A stretch of DNA of 64,000 bases, from NCBI GenBank assembly GCA_027596075.1, contig JADGJC010000058.1:1-64000 (forward strand), written 5' to 3'. Positions 47,064-59,271 of this stretch are shown piece by piece. The DNA is from Rhizophlyctis rosea (lineage: Eukaryota > Chytridiomycota > Chytridiomycetes > Rhizophlyctidales > Rhizophlyctidaceae). Each line of letters opens with the position of its first letter. Position 1 is the first letter of the stretch. The notes under the pieces are model-generated. The model worked only from the letters and a program-made list of their open reading frames with translations, did no database searches and had not been told where the DNA came from. The translations under genes and the position numbers were made by a program.

Positions 47064-48021
47064 ATGCCAGCCACATGGCAACATGGCAGAGGTCCTTCAT
47101 TCAGCCAATCACGATCGGCCAAAACCCTCAAAACCCTGAACCAGGCCGTCACCCGTTCACCACTGGTCCCATACCATCGTCTGTCATATTTTGCTGCACC
47201 GGCTTTGCCGGTTGCAAAGTTTGCACATCACCTCCAGCTCCATCGCATCCAAACCGGCTGTCTGCTTCCACTTCGGCCTGGCATGGTCATAAAGCACATA
47301 TACGAGTCGCCTTCTTTGGAAGGTAGATTGTTCTCCACCTCGATTTGCTCCCGCAGTACTAAAGCACCTTAGTAGCACCCTTTTTGGACTTCCCCCCGAC
47401 TTTGACACCGGTAAACACTCCACTTCCACCTGTCCCAAACCTCACCTCGCCAAGCATAGCTTCACCAACCACCGCACCGCCATCAACACGCCCATCACAG
47501 ACCACCCCACCGTACGTCATACCACCATTAGCCGCACCGTCTCCTTTAACATCACCAAAGATGCCCGAAACGCAACCATTCCGGCGAAACAGCTCAGAAG
47601 ACGATGACGAAGAAGACCAACCACTATCAAATTATGCCTCTGCACGGGGCACATCAGCAAACTTCGGAGGCTTGCGGGGGCCTGCCAGTGAAGGGGGTCT
47701 GAAGCACCCAATACAAGTTGACGACGGCGATGACACACCATTGTCGAGTATCGCATCGCGGGAACGGCAGGTGCCGCAAGATGATGATGACGTACCATTA
47801 TCTGACTCGAGTAAGTAATCGGCTGATCGTCACAAACGTCAACCTAAGCTAAGGCAAAAGATTGTATTACAGAGAGTCGCATTTCACAAACACCATCATC
47901 AAATCATCAACTACCTCCCTTTATAAATGGTTCCATTCATAGCGGCTACAGTGGGTTCAGCGGCTATCCTGGTAAGGTTGTGGCTGAGGATCCCAAGATG
48001 CATCAATCCGGTGTGATTTGA
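47064..48021 (+). CDS. Proline-rich protein with acidic D-D-x-P-L-S repeats
   Basis: Tentative model: join(47064..47322, 47373..47810, 47873..48021), 281 aa. Both joins keep the frame (both phase 1; introns of 50 and 62 bp, the first rather short). The start is uncertain: ATGs at 47064 and 47283 are both possible and further exons may lie upstream. The second exon is Pro/Thr/Ser-rich, then carries three spaced acidic motifs: DDDEEDQPLSNYAS, DDGDDTPLSSIAS and DDDDVPLSDS. The last exon is Ser/Gly-rich and ends VIHDP-less at a TGA. No domain is recognised and the protein is probably disordered. It lies 110 bp upstream of the next gene on the same strand. Confidence 0.45.
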
Positions 48022-48130
48022 CCCCCCCCACCCCTTAGGAAGCGACCAATCAGCCCACACCCGTCCCATAAGCTACACCTTCTCCCCTTTCCCAACACCC
48101 CTCCTTCCACCCCCACCACTTGACCCTACC

Positions 48131-48925
48131 ATGGCCGCAACCTCCGAATACATTGCCGCCCTCGTAACAATGCGTCTCCACCCCTACCTAGCTGAAATAA
48201 CGCGCTCTCTCCAGAAGATCGAATCCGACGTCGAAAAGATTCAAAGAAAGAGCGGAATGCACAAGTTAGAACGGAAGACCGAGCAGACGGGAGTGCGATT
48301 AGGACATGTGTATGAGCCAACACCGGATCCGGCTGCGGCGTTGGGAGCGAGATTGCACGAGATTGTGAACAAGGTTACGGAGGATCATGTGGCGGAGCAG
48401 GCGAGGATGAAATTTGGGAACGCGGGTGGGAGGATTGGATGTGAGGCTTGTTTAGGTAGGGTATCATTTCCGTGACATTGATACCACTGAAGCGCAAGGT
48501 TGTTCATAGAATACGTCTTTCACGCAGGACGGGGTTGGAATCATGACGATCCCAGCGTGAAGCATGCGGGAGCCACAGGTGTACGCTGCAAAAATTGCAC
48601 TACTTGCGCAGGTACGGACCGGTGTTCTGACCCTTCCGCGTTTGAAATTTCTTCTTACCGTATCACCATTATCAGAATGTCAAGGCGCCGGCGTCGTGTT
48701 TGACAAATTGCCATGCAAGATCTGTCATGGTGAGCCACACAACATTTTGGATCCCTTCAAATTTGCACAGTAGCTAATATATGTCAACTTCCAGCTCAAG
48801 GCTTCATTCATGTCTCATCACATCCACACGTGGGAGGCCAAGGGGCTCGTTGCGAGCATTGCGATGTATGCCCCGCATGCACAGGGCAAGGACTCGTGCC
48901 TGCCATCATGCAAAGTAGAGTTTAG
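48131..48925 (+). CDS. Small DnaJ-type zinc-finger protein without J domain
   Basis: Model: join(48131..48455, 48528..48611, 48676..48729, 48795..48925), 197 aa, in frame. The first exon encodes a helical, charged N-terminal part (KIESDVEKIQRKSG, ARLHEIVNKVTEDH) that may form a coiled coil. Then come CEACLGRG, a CKNC pair, CAECQGAG, CKICHAQG, a CEHC pair and CPACTGQG, that is, four CxxCxGxG-type motifs (the third degenerate) as in the zinc-binding hairpin domain of DnaJ/Hsp40. All three introns are phase 1, and three of the motifs are completed only by splicing, which supports the model strongly. There is no J domain, so it cannot itself stimulate Hsp70 in the usual way; BSD2-like DnaJ-ZF proteins act as holdases or assembly factors. 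Function here is inferred. Confidence 0.8.
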
Positions 48926-49152
48926 ATTGCAGGAGGGGGAACGGCGATTTTTCCACGGGTCGTGTATATATGCGGGTGTAGGTTTTGCTTAGTTCATACC
49001 CAAGTGGATTATACTGTGAGAATATAATGCAAGCGATAGTGGTGACAGAATGACATCGTCATTCTGAGAAGACGGAGTTACATCAACTAAGGATGAACGA
49101 ACATACTTGATACAGAAACGCCCAAAACCTTTGCAGAAACAAGTTCCATTCC

Positions 49153-52141
49153 TCATATAAAACAATACCAATTAATAGAAACCCCACCCCCCAAATCCGG
49201 ATTGCCACCCCACCTCAACCCCCTCACACCAACCTCCGCCAAAACCGTCACAACAAGCACACAAACCGCCACCCCAGCATCCAACCCAACAGCCAACACA
49301 AAACAATACTTATTCCACCATTCCCTCCTCCTCTTAAAAACCCACCAGCCAAACACCCACCCAACAACCAACGGAACCAAATACCCGTTCTGCAGCCCAC
49401 CCAACCCACTGAACAAACATATAAGCGGAAAGTTAACTTTATGCCACCCCTTGTTGCGGTAAACGAATTTATTTGCAATCCAAGGGATGAAAGGGAGGAG
49501 GAAGCCGATGGGGAAGCACCATATGAGAGGGTGGTATGGTGCGCCGGGACCGAAGAAGCGGAGAGGACCTATGGCGCCCCAGATTGCGCCGGCGTTGTAG
49601 AAGGTTTGGTAGGTTATCATTTGCCAGGTGCCTTTGCCGAGGAGGTGGGAAAGGTTGTTGAGGGTCCAGAAGGTTGTCAGGACGTTGGTTATTGCGCCGA
49701 GGACAGTTCCGTAGAGCTGGAGTTGATAAGTGTCGGATACCGAGCGGTCAGCTTATGCTGCACAAAAAGTTACGCTCATCATGCAACCAACACCACACTC
49801 ACTTGAGCTGCAACCATTGCATACGGCTTGACAAGTCAATCAATGACATGGCAGAATCCAGCCAAAGCGTCAGCAGAGGGTGGAAAATACAAGTCCCCTT
49901 TCCAAAAAACACTCACCGGAATATGCATATAATGCCCCAACTTCAAATCCCCCAACAAATCCACCGCCTGAGCCATACTATTCTGCGCCAAACTTTTAAA
50001 AGCCATAACGCTAACTGTCCGTCCCTTCATAACAACACCCGCAACAAACTCCGTAACAACATTAATCCCAATCGTCGTTCCACTAATTGCCGTAATAACG
50101 CCCAGCGGCAATAAACTCAACGCGGCCATGCCTACAGAAAGGAACACCGCCCATACTGGCATTGAGAAGGGTGTGAAAATGCTAATCAGGATTTGAAGAA
50201 TAAAGAGGAGGACGAGGAAAGTAAGGTAGTATGATTCGGGGAGGTCGGGGTAGGCGGACATGAGGCGGTTGTGGATGTCGAGGGTGTCGGTTGGGTGGGT
50301 TGTTTGGCGGATGGCGGAGAGGAATTGGCGTTTGATGTCTTTGCCGTACCTTCAAATAGAAGCACAACTTAATATAAGATCGTGTTTTCATCTATTAACT
50401 CCAACACCCACCACAGAACAACATGACTAACACTCGCCGCAACAGCCAAAAAGTTACCAGCATACAGCATGGCAAACATGGCCGTGATATATATGGGTGC
50501 GCGGGCCGCGTAGGCACTTTCATCAAGATCAAATGTCGCCTTGTTGTACATCGACACCGCGCTGACTTTTGTGCCGTTATGTTGGAACAATCCGACCGAG
50601 TTCAATACCGGAATGGGTGTTCCGTCCGCAAAGGTACGACCGACGGTTAGGTTTTGTAGGCCGATGGCGTTGGAATCTGAAGGGCAAGAAGTTTATTTTT
50701 CACTAGTTGCAGGGGGTTGCAAAGGAAAAAGAACTCACAATACACCGCCGGGGTGATGATCCAAGCCCACAAAAGATTCGACCCAAACATGTTAGCAATA
50801 GCCCACCACGGCATCGTCAAAACCGCTCCGCCAATATAGTACCAATCGATTGTCAAGGCTCCCAGCCCTACTCCCTCCCCGTTATCCGCAGATGCAAGGA
50901 ACCTCAACGTTTTGTTGCCACCAAAAAGACAAAGGAGCGAGAAGCTTTGCAGGACTATGGCAAGGTACTGAATCATCACAGAGAGCAAAACATAAGTGAT
51001 GTGACCCAATCTGTCCGACTCTGGCATAGACGCCAAACAGCAACCATGCACCCACCTGCGGAACCCAAGTCCACACAAACGCCGCCACGAAGACGAGCCA
51101 AAAGAACTTGAACCGACTCATCTTCCAATTTCCTAGCAAGTCCTCCCCACGACGTTCATGAAAGCCCACAAACAGCGCTACTGTCGACAACGTTGAGGGC
51201 CACAGCATCGCGGCGGGACGGACCAAGAACCGACGAGCCAAGCCGGCGAGACCGAAGCCGAGGAGTTGAGTGGTGAGAACCCAGCAGAGCGAGGGGAGGA
51301 GAGATATGCTTGTGTTGCCCTGTAACGATGTAAGAAGTGTGGGTTTGCTTTCAGAACTGGAACACAGCCACGAATGACTTACCATCAGGTTCGAAGCTTT
51401 CTGAGCTATCACGTTATCGGTTCCTTTCCATACACATGCGAACTGATCAGTCCTCCTTCACCGACTACCCTTGAGCGAATTGATTTCCTCCAAAGTTTCA
51501 AACACCCACCATACGCAATACCCCCAGCCCCAGCAATAACAGTAATCAACACATGTTCCTTAATCGTAAACGGCCCCGGATTCAACCACCCACCACGCGG
51601 CAAAGCCAACACCATGAATAGTCCCATTGGGTACGAAAGAAGCTGTGAGATACGAGGACAACGATGGAGCATCAGAGAAAGAACAATGCAGTTGACATGC
51701 GTCTCGCGAACTCACCGTAGCAAAATAGCTCGTCAACGTAAACGGATTAGTCCTGAACGACAACACGGTATTCGCGACCCCCCGTATGATACACCAGAAA
51801 GTGCCTAGGACAATGACACGAAACCTACACGGGATAAATACCACCAGATCAACATCCATGACTGCACCCAAACAACCATAAGCACCCCCTTGGAAAACGC
51901 ACGTAAAAGCCGGCATCGTCGGATCATCACTCGTCCCAACAACCGCACCCGCAAAGTCCTCCGCTTCCGCCGCGTCCTGTTCCTGTATCGTCTCGGGAGG
52001 TCGACCGCTCGCCCCTCCATTCTCGGCATCTTCAATCTCAAATGCGGAGACAGGTTTATGTGCGGCTCCTTCTGAGTCGTTCGGTCCGAGTGGTTTGTCG
52101 GCGGGAGGACGGGAGGTGACTGTCGTAATGTGAGTTTCCAT
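49153..52141 (-). CDS. OPT-family oligopeptide transporter
   Basis: Model: complement(join(49153..49716, 49803..49826, 49917..50349, 50412..50676, 50739..50967, 51056..51319, 51383..51423, 51510..51642, 51716..51824, 51903..52141)), 766 aa, all phases consistent. Family hallmarks in order: DDPTMPAFT, LSFRTNPF, the peptide-transporter motif NPGPFTIKEH, AYGTDNVIAQKA, WVPQYLA, and late NVVTEFVAGVVMKGR with SLAQNSMAQAVDLL and LKLGHYMHIPPYAMVAAQLYG. About 14 membrane spans are expected. OPT proteins import tetra- to hexapeptides, glutathione or metal-peptide complexes with protons; the NPGPF/KEH motif places this in the peptide-transporter branch. The cytosolic N-terminus is acidic. Exons of 41 and 24 nt are unusually small; the 24-nt one encodes just PYAMVAAQ. 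The chitin deacetylase gene lies 550 bp upstream on the same strand. Confidence 0.92.
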
Positions 52142-52690
52142 GGTAGAGGAGATGGGTTGTGATGGAATGGATGGGTAGAGAGAGAGGAGTGACACGAGGG
52201 GCGGGGGGACGGGGGTGGTTCATGGCGATTTAGCGTAAGATTTGCAGAGGGCAAAGGGATTGAAACAAACACAACTGAAATCGGAGATCAAACTTCCATG
52301 TCTCACCCCTTGAGTCTCGAGACGCCTCCCCGCTCGGTCTCAGATAAGGAAAGGCGTAATAGGCGGAGATGGTGGGGAGGTTTCATTCGAGGCCGGGCCC
52401 AACACAAATATGATGACGCGTTCCAGGGTCCTAGTACACTGCACAATGGGGCACAATAACACCCAGATGGCACTCACGACAGGATACCCCACATATGTGA
52501 AGAAGGAGCTGCCCTATTCGGCGACTATGGAGATCACTAGTGTGACACCACATATAATAGTCCATTGTAAACAGAGCACTCATTTGATGAGGATACGGGA
52601 CCGACCTGATGCTAAGCACATTTCCCTCAACCATACATGCTGCTCCGTTTATAGAAAGTTTCATGTACCCATTTCTGCGGTAGAATAACT
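52142..52690. other. Intergenic between OPT and chitin deacetylase genes
   Basis: About 550 bp that must hold the OPT promoter and the deacetylase 3' end. No additional gene seen. Confidence 0.5.
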
Positions 52691-54318
52691 CTACAAGGCA
52701 AGCGCACCCAGTCCCGCCAACCCAGCCGCAACCGCAATGATTTTCCCTGCATCGTTCTTACGAGCCGGCGAATCGTGTTGATCTGTAGGTGTTGGAGTGG
52801 AAGATAGCCCTGCTTGCGGGACAGTGGTAGTAGTGGTGCTGGTCGTGGTGGTGGATGCGCTGGTAGTGGTTGTCGGCGCAGTAGTGGTGGTCGTGTCAGA
52901 TGTCGATCCTGTCGTTGTAGTGGTAGACCCTCCAGCCGATGTCGTCGTTCCAGCACCCGAACCGGACGACGTACTACTACCACCCGAGCCGGACGACGTA
53001 CTACTACCACCTGAGCCAGACGGCGTACTACTACCACCCAAGCCAGACGAAGTAGTACTACCACCCGACCCAGACGACGCACTAGTACTACCGCTAGATC
53101 CCGAAGAAGAAGTCGTACTCGCACCCCCACCAACCGAAGTCGACCCACCACTACCACCAACATCCCCCTCCCAATACGCATCACTCCCAACACACTGACT
53201 AACACTCATCACATTCCTATACACCGCTCCAACCTTCGGGTACCAATCCTCGAAAATCTCCACCGTAGCATCAGAGAGATCGTGTTCCAGCACAATAGGG
53301 CCAGTGGTGGAGCCGTAAGTGCTTACTCTCCCAAGAATATCCTGAAAGTTCTGATCAATTGCAGAACGTTGTGTAGCATCCGAGTTGATGATCCAGTCAT
53401 TCGAATCTTCGTTCCACAGGACGGCGGTAAGACCGAGTTGGGTAGCAATGGCGCGTACACGGTCGTCGATGTCACCATAAGGCTAAATAGTAAAACGTTG
53501 GTAAGTTTTCCTTTGGCGAGATACGTGCTGGCATTCATGACACATACCGGCCTCCAGAACTTGGCATGAACACCCGTGACCTCTTGCACGATCTTGATCG
53601 TGTAAAACAACTCCGCAACGACCTGTAGGTTGGTCAAAGTTGTCATTGCGGGATGAGACCAACTGTTATGTATGTCAGTGTTGGCTACAACAAAAGCAGG
53701 AAAGTGCAGAAGTTATACCTGTGAAGCATGATATCATGTCCATCCTGGAAAGCTTCTAGCGCCTCTTGTGGATACAGAAGTACTTGCTGTCCAAGCATGA
53801 AGAATGAGGCTTTTTGGTTATTGGCTTTTAGGAACTGCGAGCATACATCTGTTGTTAGCAAGTGCCGAACGGCTACAAACAGCAAAGTCTGAATGGCATC
53901 GGTTCAAGCTTACAGTATGCAAAGCAGGACTAGCACAAGTCGGCCCATCGTCAAACGTCAAGCCCCACGAGTTACCCTTCGGACAAATGGTAACATCAGC
54001 ATTCAATCCCGGCGCCTTCGGCTTCGTACACAGGCTAGCAGTCCACCAACAGTCCGGATCATTATTGAAATCGTAGCCAGCCATTGATAAATCCGATGGT
54101 TTGATGGGACTATTCGGGACTTGCGTCCAGTCGATAGCATTGTACACTGAAAGTAGCTCGGCATCGTTCTCCTTCCCAGTTGAGGCGATCGTCCATGGTT
54201 GTGGGTATTTGTCGGCTTGGATGCCGAAAGCGGCAGTGGAAGTTGGGCATTCGTCGTCTGCAAGGACGGCTGCGAGAAGAGTTGCTAAGGTGGATAGACA
54301 GAGAAGGCCAATGCGCAT
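52691..54318 (-). CDS. Chitin deacetylase, GPI-type
   Basis: Model: complement(join(52691..53482, 53548..53662, 53719..53834, 53914..54318)), 475 aa, in frame. Residues 1-20 are a signal peptide. The NodB (carbohydrate esterase family 4) domain has all five motifs: TFDDGPT (121-127, catalytic base Asp123 and metal ligand Asp124), HSWSH (173-177, metal-binding His173/His177, completed by splicing), RPPYGD (211-216, also completed by splicing), the D-x-x-D-W motif in WNEDSNDW, and IVLEHDL with the final catalytic His. A Ser/Thr/Gly-rich stalk of about 110 residues follows, including a 9-residue tandem repeat, then a short hydrophobic C-terminus after SPARKNDAGK that fits a GPI-anchor signal. 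The enzyme should convert cell-wall chitin to chitosan at the cell surface. Confidence 0.93.
52962..53096 (-). repeat. 27-bp minisatellite in the deacetylase stalk
   Basis: Five head-to-tail copies of a 27-bp unit starting CCRGACG on the plus strand, encoding a Gly/Ser/Thr 9-mer on the minus strand. The first two copies differ at a single base; the later ones are more diverged. Copy number changes would lengthen or shorten the stalk without breaking the frame. Confidence 0.85.
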
Positions 54319-55209
54319 GGTGACGTTCTGGTTCAAGGGGCAAGTGAAGTGCAGGGTTTTCGGTCAACAGGCAAATGCCTCTTGATATTGGGATGGTGTG
54401 CCAATGGTTATACGGGCCACGCGAATGCATCGCTTTTGGAGTGTCAATGATTCAGTAGGTGTTGACTCCTTCGGAGCTGCGCGATTCCAATCCTTCCATT
54501 GATGATCTGGGCTGGGGGATGTGTGCATCCCCTCGATCACGGCTGGACCTTCACCAATGGCTCGCAAGGTCGTGGTGGGTTTCAACCTACTTCGACCTGT
54601 ATATATATTATGGAAGCAGCCGACTCTCATCTGCAATTTCGTCTGCCCCAACGAAGTACAAAGACAACTAGACCAACCTAGACCAGCATTATGCATCCTT
54701 GGGCTTCCAACAGGAGTGCAAATGGCCAACTCAAGTTTTGCTCCCTATCGGCGACGCGCAGTGTTCTTTGCTTATGTGCGGTTCCACGTCCATCTCGTAT
54801 GGCTTATTGGAGGGACATCAGGAAGGTTGGTGACCTCGGAGAGTGTTGAGTGCCATTGGCTGTTATAAGTCGTTGGACAACAAAACAGCCGAGAGTGAAG
54901 TCAAAACCCACCAGGACCCTGAGATCCCTTTGAAGTTTGGTGGGTTGGATCAATTTGCCCCGAAGTGGTCAAATTAAATACCAAAATTGCAACGAGGCGA
55001 CGAAGACATTTCCTCAAATTTTCCTTTGGGTTTCCTTCCCCGACCAACCTCTCTTGCATGTGAGGGAACGGAATGCAATTGCAACAGACACTCCGTCACT
55101 TCTCGTTCTCAGGTGGAGAATAGAGTGGGAACGTCAGTAATTCACGGTTATTGTTCTTCTTGGATTGTGGGTGGTTTATCTTATATTTCCTAATAGTTCT
55201 CGTGGCCTG
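54319..55209. other. Intergenic, no supported gene
   Basis: Promoter region of the chitin deacetylase, with an alternating TATATATA run near 54.60 kb, about 280 bp from its ATG. No gene recognised. Confidence 0.45.
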
Positions 55210-56896
55210 AGCACGTCACTGTTGACTCTGTTCATAACTACCGCTGAAGCGGCCGCTCAAGGCGCCATTCCAACGTTGACCACTATCAACCATGACGTTC
55301 TCATTGCAATCCTTTGCCGTATTCCATTGAATAACACGCACAATCTTGAAATGACCTCCTGCCAGATGCACTCCCTCCTCCGCAACCCCAAGGTGGTAAT
55401 CCAGCTCCTCCGTTCTGCCCCGCCTTACCACGCCTTAGTATCTCTGCTGCGTTATCCTCAGTGGGCTCTTCCTAACAACGGCGCAATCATCAACGCCATA
55501 ATCGCCGGACCCAAACCTCCCCTGTTATATATTGAAGAGTTTTTGGCAAAGGTGACGAAAAATCCCGGTTTCGAATCCGCCGTCTAGAAAATTGCGTCAA
55601 AGTCTCTCGATTGGTACCCACATTTGTCAGTAGATCTGGCAGAGTCCATCAAAGATTGCATGCCGACTTCGTCTATCAGATGCAGATGGGACTTTAGCAT
55701 ACGGACCATATTTGACGAGGTTGGCGATATCATCGTCGACAGGACACTACCTTCAATCAGAAGGTTCATGCAAATTGTTGCGAATGGGACTTCGGCTGGA
55801 GGCAGTATTTCACTTCGACAGATGTTGGAGGAGGAGCTGTTCCCCGTTAGCGAATTTAAGAAGTACTGGGCACGGCGTAGGCAAATCACCAATAGAGACT
55901 TCCCTCACCGACTCCAATTCATCCGCCACGTCCAAATACGCCAATCCATCACCCTCTCGGACACCGCTCCAATACTCGGCTGGTTCTTCGAGCAACCCGA
56001 AGATCAACGCTACATCAACTCCCTTTACAATCAGTCTTCAGCTGCCGAAGTCCGTGCCTTCGAATGCAGTCTACAGAAATGTCTACAAACCATCGACAAC
56101 GACTGGAACTTCCACGCAATGATGCTCCTATGCCCCCACGTCCGCAACAGATGTGAACCAACCCGACCCATCCGACAATCCACCATTCGACACGCCATCC
56201 GGGCCAACACTCTCCTTGAACACATCCACCCATACATAGCTGCCGGAACATACACAAATACATTGAAGCTCCGTGACCAGGTGGAAGGACTCATGCGCAA
56301 CGAGAGGCCTGTCACTGCTTGGTGCCAAGCAATAGGCGCCTACCAAAAACACCATCCAATCCACATAGGCAAATCCAACTGGTGCAGCTCCGCAAAATGA
56401 TTTCAACGAGCTTATGCAAACCCTTCTACTTCACGCCGAGAAGACCGCCGCAGGCATCCCTTCCGCCTTAGCCTTCCGCGCCCTACCCTACACCACCACA
56501 ACTGACTACTTTGCAATCCTCGAGGGATGCATCAAAGAGGGGGTTTTTGACTGGTCGCCGACTGTTGACACTTGCCTGACTTTGCTGGATGGGGATGGGT
56601 GGTATGTATCAGGGTATCGGAATTGGGGTGGCGAGGGAGAGTTCCAGCCGGGTAGATTGATCAAATTGTTGGAGTGGATCATGGACGAAAGGGTTCGCAG
56701 GGAGGCGGAGCAGAAGAGGCGGTGCAGAGGAGAAAAGTTGGAAAGGGATAGAAGGAAGAAGGAGGCGGAACGGGAGAGAAGGGAGAAACGGAAGATGGAG
56801 GCTCCGAGGGGTGGTGCGAAGGTGGAAAGGAAGCGGAAGGCGCGTGTACTACCCATAGATGAAGACTACTGCAGGAAGCTTAGGAAGAGATCATAA
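55210..56896 (+). pseudogene. Disrupted F-box-like gene, copy 1
   Basis: A long homologous reading runs through two breaks. The first part has an F-box-like start (LTTINHDVLIAILCRIPL ... LEMTSCQMHSLLRNP). A TAG at 55585-55587 interrupts the frame, which continues unchanged immediately after it. A one-base shift near 56390 moves the rest to another frame (LMQTLLLHAEKTAAGIPSAL ... YTTTTDYFAILEGCIKEG), ending in a strongly basic Lys/Arg tail and a TAA at 56894-56896. No ATG precedes the F-box in frame. The paralogue at 57.4-59.3 kb aligns along its whole length. Two independent breaks point to decay, although sequencing error cannot be excluded; the intact product would have been a substrate adaptor of about 560 residues. 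Confidence 0.7.
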
Positions 56897-57419
56897 GACC
56901 GTAATATCAATAGTAGAAGACAGCATCACGTAGTTGAATGAACAAACATTGAAGGCGTTGTGGTATGATATTGGACTACACCCAACCCATCCGAACTCAA
57001 ATACATACATTCGAAATTTTGCATCACCTTTTACCTCTTGCGGACGTGCACGAGTATTGCAGCGTTTCCTGAATCATTGGTGATCCAGCTACCATGCTAC
57101 TTTGCATCTGTTTCTGTGGACCGGATCTCAATAAGATGCAAGTGATATATAGAGATCCGTTGTCAACTATGTATCACTTAATTCGCCTTGGGCGGATAGC
57201 GCTGGGAGTCCTGGATGGGGTAAGACCCTGACCGTCCACGTGATGTGGGTGGCAGGCGGGTCCAGGGGTCCAGGGTCCTTCAAAATTGAACCAGCATCCA
57301 AACCGCTCCCCGACTTTGATCTTTCTTTCCAATCTTCACCCCCGCAACCGCGGATCCCAACTGCAAGAATCGATACTTGATAGCAGCGCAATGTATGTGG
57401 CTCTGTCTTGGCATCACAC
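56897..57419. other. Spacer between the two F-box-like copies
   Basis: About 520 bp with no gene. It must contain any promoter of copy 2. Confidence 0.5.
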
Positions 57420-59271
57420 AGACGTGGTGACGCTCAGAACTTCCTCATAAAGGCTTCAATCGATGTTGACCAGCCTCGGCCACCCAACCAGCAACACACC
57501 CTCACAACCATCAAAGATGACGTCCTCCTTGCACTCCTCCAACACACACCGCTAAGCTCTATGCATAACATTGAACACACCTGCCGCCGTCTACACTCCT
57601 TCCTACGCAATCCCACAGCCGTCATCCAACTCTTCCGTTCCGGGGGGGGGGGGCCGCGGGCGGGGCGGGGGCGCGTCACGCGGGGCCACGGCCACCGGCG
57701 GCGGGCCCCCCACGCGCGCCCAGCCGCAAGCAGAACCACCCACCACGCACAGCGCCCACCCCCACACCCNNNNNNNNNNCCGGCCCCCCCACAACACACC
57801 CACCCACCCCCACCCCCCGCCGCCCCCCCCCTCCTCCGGTCCCCCCCCCCCCCTTTTCCCTTTCACGCAATGGCAGCCTTACACCAATATCCATACTGGG
57901 CACTTCCCAGCAACAGTGCAGTCGTCGACGCCATAGTCGTCGGACCCAAACCTCCTCTTCTACGTCGAAGAATTCTTGGCTATTGTTCAGGATGAGCCTG
58001 CATTCCAGTCAGTTTTCCAGAAGCTTGCCACCGAATCGGTGGAGTGGTTACCCCACCTGTCTAAAACCGTGGCAGACGCCGTCAAGGGTTACAACCCACT
58101 CCTTTGCAAGCAATCTCCACTTGACGTTAAGTTATCTCCTTCCATGACACGTTTCGCGCTTATTTTTGATGGAGTAAACCCCCGCGTGGTGGACGATCAA
58201 ATGCTCGAAGAGGAGTTGTCCACTCTATCAATTCTCCAAGTACATCACACTGGTTAGCCCAGAAGCTGTTTGGTTTGGTAATGGTAGTACTAGTACAGAG
58301 GAAGACCTTGCGGTTATCCTGCACCCACGAGTCCAACAATGCATCAAACTCTCAAAAATCCTTCCAAGGGTGCAATGGTAGCTTTATGGCGGTGAGGTGA
58401 AACAGTTCATCAAGTCCCTGTACGCACGTTCCACCCCAGTCGAAGTCCGCGCCTTTGAAAAGCGCTTGCAGAATCTTCTTGAAACGATTACCACAGTGCA
58501 CCTTTTGGAAGCAGCCATGAACATATGTCCTCACATCCATGCCCAATGTAACCCCACCGAACATTTCAAAGTCAGCACTCTTCGATACGCCGTCAGCACA
58601 TCCACTCTTTTGGAACACACTGCCCCTATCATCGCATCAGGCATCGTCGATATCAACCTCGCCTACCTCCTTGACCCCTTTATGCGGCAAGAGACATCTC
58701 TGGAGGGTTGGTGCAGAGCTCTTGAAGCCCTGCAACAACACCACCCCATTAGCAGCACCAAAAACTATCAAAAATCCCGACGCACTTGGTGCGGGACGTC
58801 ACCCCAGTTTGACAGCATGATGAGGGATAGGCTAGAGCATGCAGAAAAAGCGGTAGCCGGCGTCCCATCTTTGATGATGCCACACACCGCAATCAACCCC
58901 ACGCCATACACAACCACAACAGACTACTTTGCAATCATTGAAGGGTGGATCAAAGAAGGGAGGATTGAGTGGCGGCCGGCGGTTGGAGATTGTTACAATT
59001 GGGTGGAGGGGGTGGGAGAGTTAGTGTTGGGTATCCGGGACGGGCGAAGCAGGGGCACTTCCAACCCGTGCGGCTGATTAGATTATTGGAATGGCTTATG
59101 GATGAAGGGGAACGGCGGAGGGATAGGAAGGAGAGAACGGCCGGGGTGGGTACATCCGGGATGGGCTTGAATTTGGGAAGTGGAAGCGAGAAGGCGGGGA
59201 AGAGGAAGGCGGGCGATGATCTGACGATTGAGGCAAGTCGGGGCAAACGTAGGAGGAATCGGAAGAAGTAG
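57420..59271 (+). pseudogene. Disrupted F-box-like gene, copy 2, with assembly gap
   Basis: Tandem paralogue of copy 1: LTTIKDDVLLALLQHTPL, YPYWALPSNSAVVDAIVVGPKP, SLYARSTPVEVRAFEKRL, YTTTTDYFAIIEGWIKEG and a basic tail align with it in order. The reading is broken at several points: about 225 bp of extremely G- or C-rich sequence around a run of ten Ns (57770-57779) replaces some 15 residues, a one-base shift follows near 57.96 kb, stop codons occur near 58.26 and 58.38 kb, and another shift near 59.03 kb. The G/C homopolymer flanks of the gap look like low-quality assembly, so part of the damage may be artefact; the stops at 58.3 kb lie in clean sequence. Confidence 0.7.
57641..57866. other. 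Assembly gap with GC-homopolymer flanks
   Basis: Ten Ns at 57770-57779 flanked by G- and C-runs of up to about 14 bases, unlike any other part of the window. Copy 1 of the gene has no counterpart, so this block is probably unreliable sequence at a scaffold join. Confidence 0.8.

Noticed and set aside
53323..53646. An extra intron in the chitin deacetylase at the AGAGTAAGC site near 53.33 kb
   Set aside because: The frame reads straight through into the conserved IVLEHDL motif, so no splice is needed.
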